A stretch of 64,000 nucleotides of DNA from CAYFLR01 sp964343805 (GTDB lineage: Bacteria; Bdellovibrionota_B; Oligoflexia; CAYFLR01), in assembly GCA_964343805.1 (NCBI GenBank), contig CAYFLR010000017.1:29455-93454 (forward strand), given 5' to 3'. A model generated the notes under the pieces. That model saw nothing but the letters and a program-made list of their open reading frames with translations. It had not been told where the DNA came from and did not search any database. This document shows positions 54,835-63,573 of this stretch, one piece after another. The position numbers and the translations under genes are program-made. How positions within the stretch are numbered: the stretch's first letter is position 1; every line of letters begins with the position of its first letter.

Positions 54835-55479
54835 TTAATTAAAACACCTATTGTGGGATTCTAGTTTATAGATGATGTTTTGAACAGCTGCCATAAAATC
54901 GCCCGCATCAATCTCAAGCTTAATGTCTTTATTGTTCATTACGTTTTCAACTTCTTCTTTGGAGATATGTTTATCTTCAGCCCTTATAAAAAGATGATGA
55001 TAAGCTTCCCCAGTGCCAACGCCTCCGATTAGGCCCGCTGCACCTACAGCTAAACAAACAGGTAAAGTTGCTGTACAAGCTACATAAGCAATCCCTGCTC
55101 CAAAAAACCCAAAGTAACCATCAAAAAGAGTTCTGGCTTTAGTTTCATGTTGAACTTCATGATCTAATTCAGAAAAGAGATTTTGAACATCATTTTTGCT
55201 CAAATCCTTCCCATGTATGCGACAACCAAAATTATCTTTAGCCGCACAACTAGTGGGATTTTGCAGTGTTAAACCTTGAGTAAAGTTTGAGTAGGATTGC
55301 CGATCCGAACATTGAACAAAATAAAAGCTATCAACCCCATTTACCGGTTGATTTACAAAGCCAAACATCTGGTTTGTTTTTTTATTAACCACGCTCTTGG
55401 TTTCTGATTTCTCTGTATCCTTCACGGTTTGTCCACAACCCACGGCCGCAATAAGCAAAACAAATAATAATTTTTTCAT
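54835..55479 (-). CDS. Lipoprotein, function unknown
   Basis: 214 residues, lipobox LLIAAVGC (Cys15), strong GGAGAAAG ribosome site. Five more Cys lie in the mature part. A hydrophobic Gly-rich segment (about 122-155, FFGAGIAYVACTATLPVCLA then VGAAGLIGGVGTGEAYH) could insert in a membrane, which is unusual inside a lipoprotein. No family recognised. It lies between the Gln-rich protein (convergent) and the chemoreceptor (same strand, but separated from it by that gene's terminator). Confidence 0.7.
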   Translation of the reverse strand: MKKLLFVLLIAAVGCGQTVKDTEKSETKSVVNKKTNQMFGFVNQPVNGVDSFYFVQCSDRQSYSNFTQGLTLQNPTSCAAKDNFGCRIHGKDLSKNDVQNLFSELDHEVQHETKARTLFDGYFGFFGAGIAYVACTATLPVCLAVGAAGLIGGVGTGEAYHHLFIRAEDKHISKEEVENVMNNKDIKLEIDAGDFMAAVQNIIYKLESHNRCFN

Positions 55480-55632
55480 TCTTTCTCCTTCGTCTTTCTA
55501 ATGTCTCTATTTCAATAGTGAATCAACACAATGTCCGACAATAGAATCTTGCAAAGTAAATGCCAGCTCTTAATAAAATGTTAACCGGCTAATTTAAATA
55601 AAGGTATTGGGAGAAAGAAGGTGATGAATAAA

Positions 55633-55681
55633 AAAGAGCCTCTTAAATTGGGTAAATATTGATCAATCTAAGAGGCTCTTT
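55633..55681 (-). terminator. Terminator of the chemoreceptor gene
   Basis: A 13-bp perfect stem AAAGAGCCTCTTA / TAAGAGGCTCTTT with a 23-nt loop, followed on the minus strand by TTTTTTAT. It begins 42 nt after the chemoreceptor stop. Confidence 0.88.
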
Positions 55682-55722
55682 GTCAAAGATTCAGACATTT
55701 AAAGTCTACATTTTTTTTACAA

Positions 55723-57795
55723 CTAGAAATCATCAAAAGGAATCTGCTCTTCAGCTAGAGCTAAATTACCCTCTTGTCTATACTGTTGCCGGCCACCAGT
55801 GGCTGGTTGTTTCAAAGGATGGTGTTCAATATTGGTCACATTGTCCTGTTGCACTTGCTGAATAACAGCCTTATGAAGGCCTACAATATCTTGTAATTGC
55901 TTAACGACTTGTTGCATTTCAGCGGCTTGGGATGACAATTCTTCTGCACTGGCCGCATTACCTTGGGTGGTTTTGTCCATTTCAGTCACTGCCCTGGTTA
56001 CCTGCTCAATACCTTTCGCCTGTTCTTGGCCACCTTCAGATACTTCTCTAACCAGAGTGGTAACCTTTTCTACCTTATCTAGGATATCCTTTAGAAGTTC
56101 TTCTACTTTTTGTGATGCAAGAACACCTTTTTCTGCATGACCTTGAGCTTCATCAATCATTTCAGCGGTCGTTTTAGAAGCTTGTGCACTTCGTCCAGCT
56201 AAGTTACGAACTTCTTCTGCAACAACAGCAAAACCTTTACCTGCATCCCCTGCTCTTGCGGCCTCTACAGCTGCATTTAGAGCAAGCAGATTGGTTTGAA
56301 AAGCAATTTCATCAATAGTCTTAACAATCTTAGCGGTTTCATCGGATGATTTTTTAATGTTATTAATGGTATCACTCATTTCTCCCATGGTCTCATAACC
56401 ATTACGAGCCGCATCTTGAGTTTGCTCTGCTAACATATTTGCTTGATTAGCATTATCAGCATTTTGAGTCACACTGGATGACATCTCTTCTAATGAAGCC
56501 GATGTTTCTTCTAAGGCCGAAGCCTGTTGACTGGACCCTGCGGATAAAGAGTGACTTGCAGTGGATACCTGAGCGCCACCTGAAGATAAGGATTGAATTA
56601 TATTGTTAAAATTTTCACTTAAATCTCTAAGCTCTCGAACACTAAATGTTTTCAATCCTCCAAAAATATTTTTGAAAGGACGGGTCACAGCTGCGCTCAT
56701 CAAGAAATTAACCAGCATAGCTAGAAGAATCACCACGGCAGTTCCACCAATGATAATGTTCTTAGTAGAGGAGGCTGTCTTCTGAGCTGATTCTTTACGG
56801 GCGTTCATTAAAACAGCTTCTCTTTCTACAAAGGTTGCTATCTGACCACGGAACTTATCAAAGTACTTCTTACCTTTCGCTTGTCCAACTAAAGCTGCCA
56901 TATCATTCATAGTCTCAGCATCGCCAATCGCTCGACGTAATTCGATGGTGGGCTCTGTCACATTAGACATCCATTCTTTGATAGTTTTATGGGTTTCTTG
57001 AAGTAATCTCACCTGAGCGGGGTTATCGGAAACTGTCTGCTGTAGCTTAGTTATCTGCTGTTTAAAATTCTTGTGCCCATTTTTATAGGGATCTAAAAAT
57101 TCTTCTTTACCTGCTAATAAGTATCCCCTCATACCGGTTTCCATATCCACTGCAGAACCTATAATATTTTGAGCCTCTCCGATTACCGTATGAGTGTGAT
57201 CTACCCATTTCATGGTGTCTCGCAGTTCACTCATTTGAGTTGCGTTCTCAGCAGCTCTTTTTCGTTTCCCCATCAAAGCCTGTTCTCTACTGATAAACAG
57301 TGCGATTTGGCTACGAAATTTATCAAAATACTGCTTTCCTCTCGCCTCTCCAATTAAATCAGCCATGTCATCCATCGTTTTAGCATCACCGATTTTTCTT
57401 CTTAAATTGATCATTGGCTCGGTAACATCCTTCTGCCAATCTCTAATATTCTGCTGAGTTTCATCCAAAAGTTGAACTTGGGCAGGATTGTCGCTCACTG
57501 TGTTCTTTAATGAAGCAATGAGTTTGTCAAAACTGGCTCGCCCCGCTTTATAGGGATCCAAAAATTCTTCTTTACCTGCTAATAAGTATCCCCTCATACC
57601 GGTTTCCATATCCACTGCAGCGGCTTCAATTTTTTTGGCCTCCGCCATGACTACATAGGTATGATTCACCCACTTATTTGTAGTTAAAAGTGAATTAATA
57701 CTATTGATACTCACTATTCCTAATCCAACCACCAAAATTAGAGAGATGGTCCCCCCGAGCATCATCTTGTTACTCAAACTCAGTTTATCAAACAT
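55723..57795 (-). CDS. Methyl-accepting chemotaxis protein with tandem CHASE3-like modules
   Basis: 690 residues. A first membrane helix (about 9-30) is followed by two periplasmic CHASE3-like helical bundles (about 35-185 and 195-345). Each has VDMETGMRGYLLAGKEEFLD and a later VTEPxIxLRRxIGDAxTMxD block. The second membrane helix (about 348-372) leads directly to the cytosolic signalling domain with IDEIAFQTNLLALNAAVEAA and VAEEVRNLAGRSAQASKTTA. It signals to CheA/CheW. The C-terminus ends EEQIPFDDF rather than an obvious CheR tether. The two modules share a nearly identical 74-nt block, described in the findings. Confidence 0.93.
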   Translation of the reverse strand: MFDKLSLSNKMMLGGTISLILVVGLGIVSINSINSLLTTNKWVNHTYVVMAEAKKIEAAAVDMETGMRGYLLAGKEEFLDPYKAGRASFDKLIASLKNTVSDNPAQVQLLDETQQNIRDWQKDVTEPMINLRRKIGDAKTMDDMADLIGEARGKQYFDKFRSQIALFISREQALMGKRKRAAENATQMSELRDTMKWVDHTHTVIGEAQNIIGSAVDMETGMRGYLLAGKEEFLDPYKNGHKNFKQQITKLQQTVSDNPAQVRLLQETHKTIKEWMSNVTEPTIELRRAIGDAETMNDMAALVGQAKGKKYFDKFRGQIATFVEREAVLMNARKESAQKTASSTKNIIIGGTAVVILLAMLVNFLMSAAVTRPFKNIFGGLKTFSVRELRDLSENFNNIIQSLSSGGAQVSTASHSLSAGSSQQASALEETSASLEEMSSSVTQNADNANQANMLAEQTQDAARNGYETMGEMSDTINNIKKSSDETAKIVKTIDEIAFQTNLLALNAAVEAARAGDAGKGFAVVAEEVRNLAGRSAQASKTTAEMIDEAQGHAEKGVLASQKVEELLKDILDKVEKVTTLVREVSEGGQEQAKGIEQVTRAVTEMDKTTQGNAASAEELSSQAAEMQQVVKQLQDIVGLHKAVIQQVQQDNVTNIEHHPLKQPATGGRQQYRQEGNLALAEEQIPFDDF

Positions 57796-57992
57796 AATAA
57801 AACTCCATAAAAAAATTTAATATAATTGTATTATTTATTTGTCATTACCCATAATAGGTAGGGATTTCGCTTCCAATTTACACCCTTTAAGGGTCGACTG
57901 CTTGCCAGAAAACTTAAGTAGGAATTTCCTTATGAAAGAGAATTCATTTTCTTAGGTAGGATTAAATTTGATAAGATATGAATATAATTTGA

Positions 57993-58685
57993 TTAGTTCT
58001 TTACTTCATCTAGAAAAAGAAGACAGTTGAGTTGCCAATTCTCTTCATCATCAGTTTTATCTTCTTTATTAACCACTACATGTAGATCAGATTCTTTTTG
58101 TTCAATAAGATAGTGTTTGATCAAGGGCTGATCCTTACCACCTATACCGCGGACCCATTGCTCCACTGCCTGATTATCTTTGATAAACTCAATAACCCAT
58201 TCTTGAGCTGCTGCACTATAGTAAGACCGACCAATCGCTTTCCCCTGACGATTATAGAAGTATTTTTGAGAGTCTAGACCTTTACTAATGTCTCTTATAA
58301 TAAGGCTAATCCCGGCAGTATAAAAAATAGTTCCTAATTTAAATGAGGTTGTTAGAGCAGAAGCTGCTTGAATTCCCAGAGCCGCAGTTCTTTCATTTTC
58401 GCCCATTTTTCCTAAAGGAGTCACAAAATCTAAAAATGTGTATATTTCGTCAGGCAAGCCTTTTAAATAATCTGTTGTACTTGCTTCGTATTCAGTTTGA
58501 AAATGTTTAAACATAGCGTCTAAACTAGCTAAGTCTCCTTGATCACAGCGTTTAACATTTTTATAGAAGTTTTTAGGGTTAACTTCAAACTCTGAAGAGC
58601 TGGTTAGTTTACTTGAATTTGATTTTTCAGTTGTTTCACCACAGGCAATAAAAAGAAAAAGTAAACAAACTAGGAGAGCTTTCAT
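57993..58685 (-). CDS. Lipoprotein, function unknown
   Basis: 230 residues from the ATG at 58685 (AAAGG ribosome site), lipobox LFIAC (Cys15); 22 upstream in-frame codons are non-coding leader. The mature part has a hydrophobic stretch (about 110-140, SALTTSFKLGTIFYTAGISL) and ends in a charged region with one CLLFLDEVKN. No domain recognised. It has a good promoter overlapped by a dyad (58704-58732). Like 54835-55479 it is a small lipoprotein with an internal hydrophobic segment beside the chemoreceptor. Confidence 0.7.
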   Translation of the reverse strand: MKALLVCLLFLFIACGETTEKSNSSKLTSSSEFEVNPKNFYKNVKRCDQGDLASLDAMFKHFQTEYEASTTDYLKGLPDEIYTFLDFVTPLGKMGENERTAALGIQAASALTTSFKLGTIFYTAGISLIIRDISKGLDSQKYFYNRQGKAIGRSYYSAAAQEWVIEFIKDNQAVEQWVRGIGGKDQPLIKHYLIEQKESDLHVVVNKEDKTDDEENWQLNCLLFLDEVKN

Positions 58686-58703
58686 AATCGACCTTTCACA
58701 TTT

Positions 58704-58732
58704 ATAATATGGAATGAGAACTTGGTTCTCAA
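58704..58732 (-). promoter_or_regulatory. Promoter with overlapping 17-bp operator-like dyad
   Basis: On the minus strand TTGAGA (complement of 58727-58732), a 17-nt spacer and TATTAT (complement of 58704-58709), each one base from consensus, end about 19 nt before the lipoprotein start. A perfect dyad TGAGAAC-TTG-GTTCTCA (58715-58731, plus-strand reading) covers the -35 and spacer, where a bound repressor would block polymerase. Confidence 0.6.
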
Positions 58733-58850
58733 CTAGGTCAACAAAATGCAAATATCAAACCAATTTCAAAGATTGATTTTATTGAGTTTTTTTAGTTATG
58801 GTTCTGAGAAATGACTACTTAATGACTGACTGTCCATTTTTTTGACTTAT

Positions 58851-60398
58851 TTACCATTTCATATAAATAGTAGGTGTTTTAGGAGACTCCTCTAAAGTTT
58901 TGATACTTCTTTTGTAGAGGGCTTTCACCAGATGCCATTTCACTTGAGGATTAGCAGCTAAAGAATTACAGGTATCGCCACGATCCGCCTTACAACGAAC
59001 CGTTTTATTAAATTCAACCGCCTCTTCGAGCTCATCATCTTCTAAACCAAGGATATCCTTTGTCTGTTTTTGATCAATCAAGAGAGGTTCTCGCCCAAAC
59101 CAAGCAAAGTCAGGAGACTCATTAGAAGCAGTAAATTCACCCCATCTGTCGAAATGACCCCACTCACCACCAATTATTTTTCCAGCGACATCGAGTTCTA
59201 AAGTAGCATAATAAGTTTTTGGAGAATCACCTCGCTCCATGTGAAAGCCGACTTTTTCATAGAGCCCAATGCTCTTATTAATGGCTTCATTTACCCCATC
59301 GTCATCATCTAAGGCAGTAGATCCTAACCACATTTTAATTTCAACATCGAGTAATGAGGTGGTTCCTGTAGCTACAAATTTGTCTTTGTAACGTGTCACA
59401 GGATAAGGCCCTTTAACGATATCAATTCTGGCATCTCCTATGGGATGGTTAGATACCTTTTTTCCTTGCATTTTATCAATTACAAAGGTTCTCTTGGCAA
59501 TTCCTAAGCGGTTTTGTAAAGCCATTACGAGTGTTGCAGGGTTAACGCCTCGGCATCTTTTATCACTGCTTCTTTTATATAAAAAGCCATCATCATTAGA
59601 CCTAGTTACATCAAAAAATGGATCAGGGTTATGAATCTGCTCTTTACAACGGTTTCCTAATCTACGGTAGTGTCTATAATTTACCTTATAATAAGCTAAA
59701 CCAAGTAACGCTTTAATATCATAAGGATGAAAAGTGATCTTATGACCATTAGGATTCACAATGTTTACAGATCTAAAGGGCTCTTTTTTCATAACTGAGG
59801 CAACACTCACTCCATTACAGTAGCCTGCCCATGCGGCCATAAAAAGATCCTTATGACCACGAATGGCCAATTCTCTTCGAGTGGCTCCAAAAGTATAATC
59901 TCCCACCATAATGTCATATTTTTCCATAGGAGAAATTTTGAACAGCCACTTGATACTATCACGATCATTTGACTCGAGTATGGACTTAATCTTGCTTTCT
60001 GATTTAAGATCATATCCCGAGAGCTGACTCCAAAAACCTTTAGCCCAACGACCGGCAATTCCATCAAAAAATGAGGGGAAAAAACCAGAAGACCAAGGGA
60101 GATCTTCAGTTTTGGCATTTAATAGCTTTCGATTAAAAAGCCCCTGGTCTCGAAGATTATAAAAAGAAGGGTTTTTTAGATTGGCCCAAATTTTCTTTTC
60201 TAAGGCTTTCTCTCGACTTCCATCTTCATTAATAACCCATGATGGAATCCATCCTACGGAGTTGTCTTCAGTTCTCCATTCTCCGTATGACTCGGTAGTT
60301 GAAGATTTCGATGGAGTTGAATCACACTGTATAAGAAATGTTGAAGAAAAAAGTGTAACCAAAAGATAGGTAATTATTGAATTTAACTTTCTTTGCAT
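58851..60398 (-). CDS. Lipoprotein resembling transglutaminase elicitor (GP42-type)
   Basis: 515 residues from ATG 60398 (AGGAGC upstream), lipobox TFLIQC (Cys25). The central part resembles the TGase_elicitor family first known from Phytophthora: WAGYCNGVSVASVMKKEP with the probable catalytic Cys194, ITFHPYDIKALLGLAYYKVN (221-240), CRGVNPATLVMALQNRLG (282-299) and FVIDKMQGKKVSNHPIGDA, supplying an Asp and nearby His. Such enzymes cross-link Gln and Lys side chains. If active, this would modify envelope or target-cell proteins. Similarity is from motif reading only, so the family call is moderate. AT-rich, gene-free sequence (60399-60554) lies upstream. Confidence 0.65.
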   Translation of the reverse strand: MQRKLNSIITYLLVTLFSSTFLIQCDSTPSKSSTTESYGEWRTEDNSVGWIPSWVINEDGSREKALEKKIWANLKNPSFYNLRDQGLFNRKLLNAKTEDLPWSSGFFPSFFDGIAGRWAKGFWSQLSGYDLKSESKIKSILESNDRDSIKWLFKISPMEKYDIMVGDYTFGATRRELAIRGHKDLFMAAWAGYCNGVSVASVMKKEPFRSVNIVNPNGHKITFHPYDIKALLGLAYYKVNYRHYRRLGNRCKEQIHNPDPFFDVTRSNDDGFLYKRSSDKRCRGVNPATLVMALQNRLGIAKRTFVIDKMQGKKVSNHPIGDARIDIVKGPYPVTRYKDKFVATGTTSLLDVEIKMWLGSTALDDDDGVNEAINKSIGLYEKVGFHMERGDSPKTYYATLELDVAGKIIGGEWGHFDRWGEFTASNESPDFAWFGREPLLIDQKQTKDILGLEDDELEEAVEFNKTVRCKADRGDTCNSLAANPQVKWHLVKALYKRSIKTLEESPKTPTIYMKW

Positions 60399-60554
60399 AT
60401 ATTTAGCTCCTAAAAGAAGGTTGGTTAAAACCATCCATGTTCACAACATATTTTTATTGTTACGTATTTATAATATTTTTATGATTTTTTCAAGTTTTAT
60501 TATTATGAAAGGAAATAATTAGGAATTATATTTTATTTTTAACAACTTACTGAA

Positions 60555-61487
60555 TTACCCGTCGGCATTAATTTGAGCAATGAGTTCCTTCAATTTATCA
60601 TTGGCTTCCTCATTTTCTACCTGACAGGTTCCTGCCGCTTGATGGCCTCCACCACCATATTTGAGACAGAGTTCTCCCACATTCGTATTGGAATCTCTTT
60701 TTAAAATGGATTTCCCCATGGCAAACACGGTTCGCTCTTTTTTGGGTCCCCATATCACATGAATGGAAATATTAGTTTCAGGAAAGAGCGCATAGACTAT
60801 GAAACGATTGCCTGCATAAATGACTTCCTCATTTCGAAAATCAAGCACCACCAGATTACCAAATACCGTAGCGCATTTTTTTACCTGATCGATGAATTTG
60901 TATTGATGCTCATGATAAAGTTCAACTCTTTCAGCTACATCAGGTAACTCCAAAATATCATCAATAGGGGTATCTTGACAGCGATCGATTAACTGCAGCA
61001 TCAACTGATAATTTGAGATAGAAAAGTTATGAAATCGCCCTAAGCCAGTTCGAGAGTCCATTAGAAAGTTCAGTAAAACCCAATTGGTTGGATTAACTAT
61101 CTCCTCTTCAGTAAAGTTAGCTGAATCAGCCTTATCAACAGCCTCCATCATATCCATTGGAATATCTGGAAATGAATTGGCTCCTCCGTAGTAATCATAA
61201 ACCACTCTGGCAGCTGAAGGAGCATTAGGATCTATAATATGGTTTTCTGGCTTAGCTCCACCTCGTCGAACCATTTCACTATGATGATGGTCAAAAGCCA
61301 AATGAACCCCCTCTACATATGGGAGGTTGGTGGTGATATCTTGACTGGTTACTTCAATCTTACCATCTTGCATCTCTTTGGGATGGACAAAAAGTATCTC
61401 ATGAACCATTCCAAGTTCTTGCAGTAAAACAGCACAAACCAATCCATCGAAGTCACTGCGGGTAATCACGCGATAAGTCGTAGTCAT
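60555..61487 (-). CDS. DHH-family phosphoesterase
   Basis: 310 residues from ATG 61487 (GAGGGG upstream); a GTG six codons earlier is less likely. It carries the DHH motifs TRSDFDGLVCAVLL (about 9-22), FDHHHSEMVRRGG (about 66-78), a DKADS block, and the C-terminal GGGGHQAAGTCQV typical of DHHA1-like subdomains. This class includes nano-RNases, c-di-AMP/pApA phosphodiesterases and pyrophosphatases. With no membrane or GGDEF-like domain it is a stand-alone enzyme; a nano-RNase or pApA role would fit with pgpH elsewhere in the window, but this is speculation. Divergent from the small Cys-rich protein. Confidence 0.88.
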   Translation of the reverse strand: MTTTYRVITRSDFDGLVCAVLLQELGMVHEILFVHPKEMQDGKIEVTSQDITTNLPYVEGVHLAFDHHHSEMVRRGGAKPENHIIDPNAPSAARVVYDYYGGANSFPDIPMDMMEAVDKADSANFTEEEIVNPTNWVLLNFLMDSRTGLGRFHNFSISNYQLMLQLIDRCQDTPIDDILELPDVAERVELYHEHQYKFIDQVKKCATVFGNLVVLDFRNEEVIYAGNRFIVYALFPETNISIHVIWGPKKERTVFAMGKSILKRDSNTNVGELCLKYGGGGHQAAGTCQVENEEANDKLKELIAQINADG

Positions 61488-61566
61488 AGGGGACCCCTCT
61501 TCCACAATATTATTTATTTAATTATAACTATACCTTAGTTGGAGGTGTTATGCTAGGTTGATAGGT

Positions 61567-61782
61567 ATGAAAAATACAAAATGCCCAGGTAATGATTCAC
61601 AGTTTTGGACCCTAGAAGATGTGTTTGAAATTCCCTGCCCTAAATGCGGTCAAATGATCGAGTTTTTTAAAGACGATCCTAGCCGATCTTGCTTAGAATG
61701 CAAAACTAATATTGATAACCCTAAACGTCCGAAAGGTTGTAAAGATTGGTGTCCTTCTGCGGGAAAATGTAAAGCCAGATAA
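61567..61782 (+). CDS. Small Cys-rich (zinc-binding) protein, function unknown
   Basis: 71 residues from ATG 61567. Eight cysteines are arranged as CPGND, CPKCGQ, CLEC, CKDWC and CKAR, which suggests one or two zinc sites. The start is supported by a weak AGG; a GGAGG further upstream serves a three-codon mini-ORF (ATG CTA GGT TGA, about 61549). No signal peptide, so cytosolic. It is divergent from the DHH gene. Family not named. Confidence 0.7.
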   Translation: MKNTKCPGNDSQFWTLEDVFEIPCPKCGQMIEFFKDDPSRSCLECKTNIDNPKRPKGCKDWCPSAGKCKAR

Positions 61783-61815
61783 GATTTATGCGTTTTAAAA
61801 AGTGTATAAAAACAT

Positions 61816-63102
61816 CTACAAGCTACAAGAACCTGCATTTCCATCATTCCACTTAACATACAGCCGTCCTGTGGATCCAGGATTCTCCTCTCGGTATTTA
61901 TCACACCAAGACCGAATAGTAGAACTGCCTGTAACTTTAGTAAAACATTCTGCGCGGGAATTACCGTAGGTAACCCAAAAGCCTGATTCGGCATTTCCGG
62001 AATTATTAAAACTGGCAGAGCAAGGTGTTCCTGTTGGAGAACAACTATTATCCTGCTGTTCAAAACCATCGTTGCAGGAAACAACTTGGCAACCATTCCA
62101 TCCACTGCCATTCCAATTTTGTTCCCCAGTTCCATTGCTAATAGAGCAGCTTCTTACATTACTGACACAAGAATTATTCTCCACATGAAAACCACCATTG
62201 CAAGATGTCACTTGACAGCCATCCCAACCGTTCCCGTTCCAATTCTGAGACCCTTGCCCATTGGCAATAGAACAAGTTCGACTATTAGCGACACAGTTTC
62301 CTCCCTCCATATGAAAACCAGCCTCACAGGTCTGAGGCTGGCTGGGACTTTCTTGATTCTCTGGTTCAGGCGAAGGAGCAGACTGCTCTTCAGGTGGAGG
62401 AGTATTCTCCTCATTAGCTGGCTCAGATTCAGAAGGTGTTTGATTATCAGTTGAATTTTCCTGTTCTTCTGGGTTTTCATTTTCTGAAGGAGAATTACCT
62501 TCAGATATTTTTTCTTGTTCGTTAGTTTCTTGATTATTATCCTCATTAGAACTAGGAGGATTTTTTTTAGAATCTACTTTTGCGTCGCTTACTGATTTTT
62601 CTGTAGTCTCTTTGGTAGGTGTATCGGTTTGATCAGATCCTACAGTATTCTCCCTACTAGAGGCTGACATATACCTTTTTGGTAAGATGTTTTCATCAGA
62701 ATATATGACCTCAAATCCTTTATTTTCACACTCTTCTTTAAATTCAAGAAGACTCTTGCTCTCTGAATCCTTTGGCATATACCATTTAATAACTCGATGA
62801 GTATTCTTTTTTTCCTCACATCCCAACTTAAATGAGCCGAGCTTTTCACATTTGGTGCTAGAAATACTACTTTCTTCCTCACAACCATCTAGTGCCTTTA
62901 TTTCCCCCTGCTGAGTTTCTTTTTTGCTACTATATAATTCAACGCACTGAATCACTGATTCAGAAAAGCAAGAACCAATGAAAGCATTCTGAGTCGTAGC
63001 AAATTGCTTAATTCGACTGTCATCACCGCAGTTTTGGTAACCAAATAATGATAACAGTAATAAAAAAGTAACTATAAACAATAACCAAAACTTCTTAATC
63101 AT
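61816..63102 (-). CDS. Cys-rich repeat lipoprotein with Glu/Pro/Ser/Asn linker
   Basis: 428 residues, lipobox GYQNC (Cys25). A Cys-containing N-terminal domain is followed by a low-complexity linker (about 170-255: EDNNQETNEQEK, ENPEEQENSTDN, PPPEEQSAPSPEPENQ). Then come two complete and one partial copy of a 41-residue unit CxxGFHxExNxCVxNxRxCSI with NGxGxQNWNGxGWxGCQVxS, and a C-terminal domain with three more Cys. This repeat is common in surface proteins of Bdellovibrio relatives. Surface display on a flexible stalk is inferred. Confidence 0.8.
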   Translation of the reverse strand: MIKKFWLLFIVTFLLLLSLFGYQNCGDDSRIKQFATTQNAFIGSCFSESVIQCVELYSSKKETQQGEIKALDGCEEESSISSTKCEKLGSFKLGCEEKKNTHRVIKWYMPKDSESKSLLEFKEECENKGFEVIYSDENILPKRYMSASSRENTVGSDQTDTPTKETTEKSVSDAKVDSKKNPPSSNEDNNQETNEQEKISEGNSPSENENPEEQENSTDNQTPSESEPANEENTPPPEEQSAPSPEPENQESPSQPQTCEAGFHMEGGNCVANSRTCSIANGQGSQNWNGNGWDGCQVTSCNGGFHVENNSCVSNVRSCSISNGTGEQNWNGSGWNGCQVVSCNDGFEQQDNSCSPTGTPCSASFNNSGNAESGFWVTYGNSRAECFTKVTGSSTIRSWCDKYREENPGSTGRLYVKWNDGNAGSCSL

Positions 63103-63220
63103 ACCAAAGCCTAATAGAAATACGATATCTAATGATTTATCGAAACTCTTAGAAAGGAAATTTAGAAAGATGAGTTTTCCTATATAATTTCAATAGGTAA
63201 AACCCTCCATTATTCGGGCA

Positions 63221-63252
63221 GAATCTTATAAACTTTGAATCTTATAAACTTT
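63221..63252 (+). repeat. 16-bp tandem duplication
   Basis: Two exact copies of GAATCTTATAAACTTT in direct tandem (63221-63236 and 63237-63252). They lie in the 455-nt gene-free stretch 63103-63557, upstream of the hairpin array. Confidence 0.9.
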
Positions 63253-63271
63253 GTTATTTTTTAACTGATTT

Positions 63272-63439
63272 TGGCATTAAACTCCGTTCATGAAATATGA
63301 ACAAGTTCTGATGCCATATTCCACTCTTAATACGGCACAATAGTTCACTCATAGCCTATGAAAAAGTTTTTGTGCCGTTTTTAAGGTTAAAACCGGCCTA
63401 AGAATCCATTCATAGAATATGAACCTGTTTTGGTGCCAG
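63272..63439 (+). repeat. Array of three hairpin repeats, about 60-bp period
   Basis: Copies begin at 63272, 63332 and 63393. Each has outer arms (TGGCA/TGCCA; ACGGCACAA/TTGTGCCGT; CCGGC/GCCAG) and an inner arm pair around an ATGAA-type loop (GTTCAT/ATGAAC; TCATAG/CTATGA; TTCAT/ATGAA). Compensating differences between copies keep the arms paired. The direct-repeat consensus includes TTCATxxAATATGAACxxG and TTxTGxTGCC. No ORF covers the array. Confidence 0.75.
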
Positions 63440-63533
63440 CCAGGCATCCCTTTAAATGAGGAAGAGCCCAATTTCTTAGCACAGTAATAAAGTCTAGCTT
63501 CAAACTTCTGTTATTAACAGGTGGAGTAGCCCC

Positions 63534-63573
63534 CAAAAAACGGACAATCAGCTAGCTTTATGTCCGTATTTTT
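63534..63573 (-). terminator. Intrinsic terminator of the small lipoprotein gene
   Basis: On the minus strand ACGGACA (complement of 63561-63567) pairs with TGTCCGT (complement of 63540-63546), followed by TTTTT and a G-run. Outer bases CAAAAA and GGG extend the pairing. The left arm overlaps the stop codon of the gene at 63558. Confidence 0.85.

Noticed and set aside
57882..57894. ACCCTT-T-AAGGGT dyad upstream of the chemoreceptor
   Set aside because: Short palindrome without a promoter match beside it; no flagellar-type (sigma-28) promoter could be made to fit.
63272..63439. Possible CRISPR array
   Set aside because: Only three diverged copies, the repeated part takes up most of each period, there are no distinct spacers and no cas genes.
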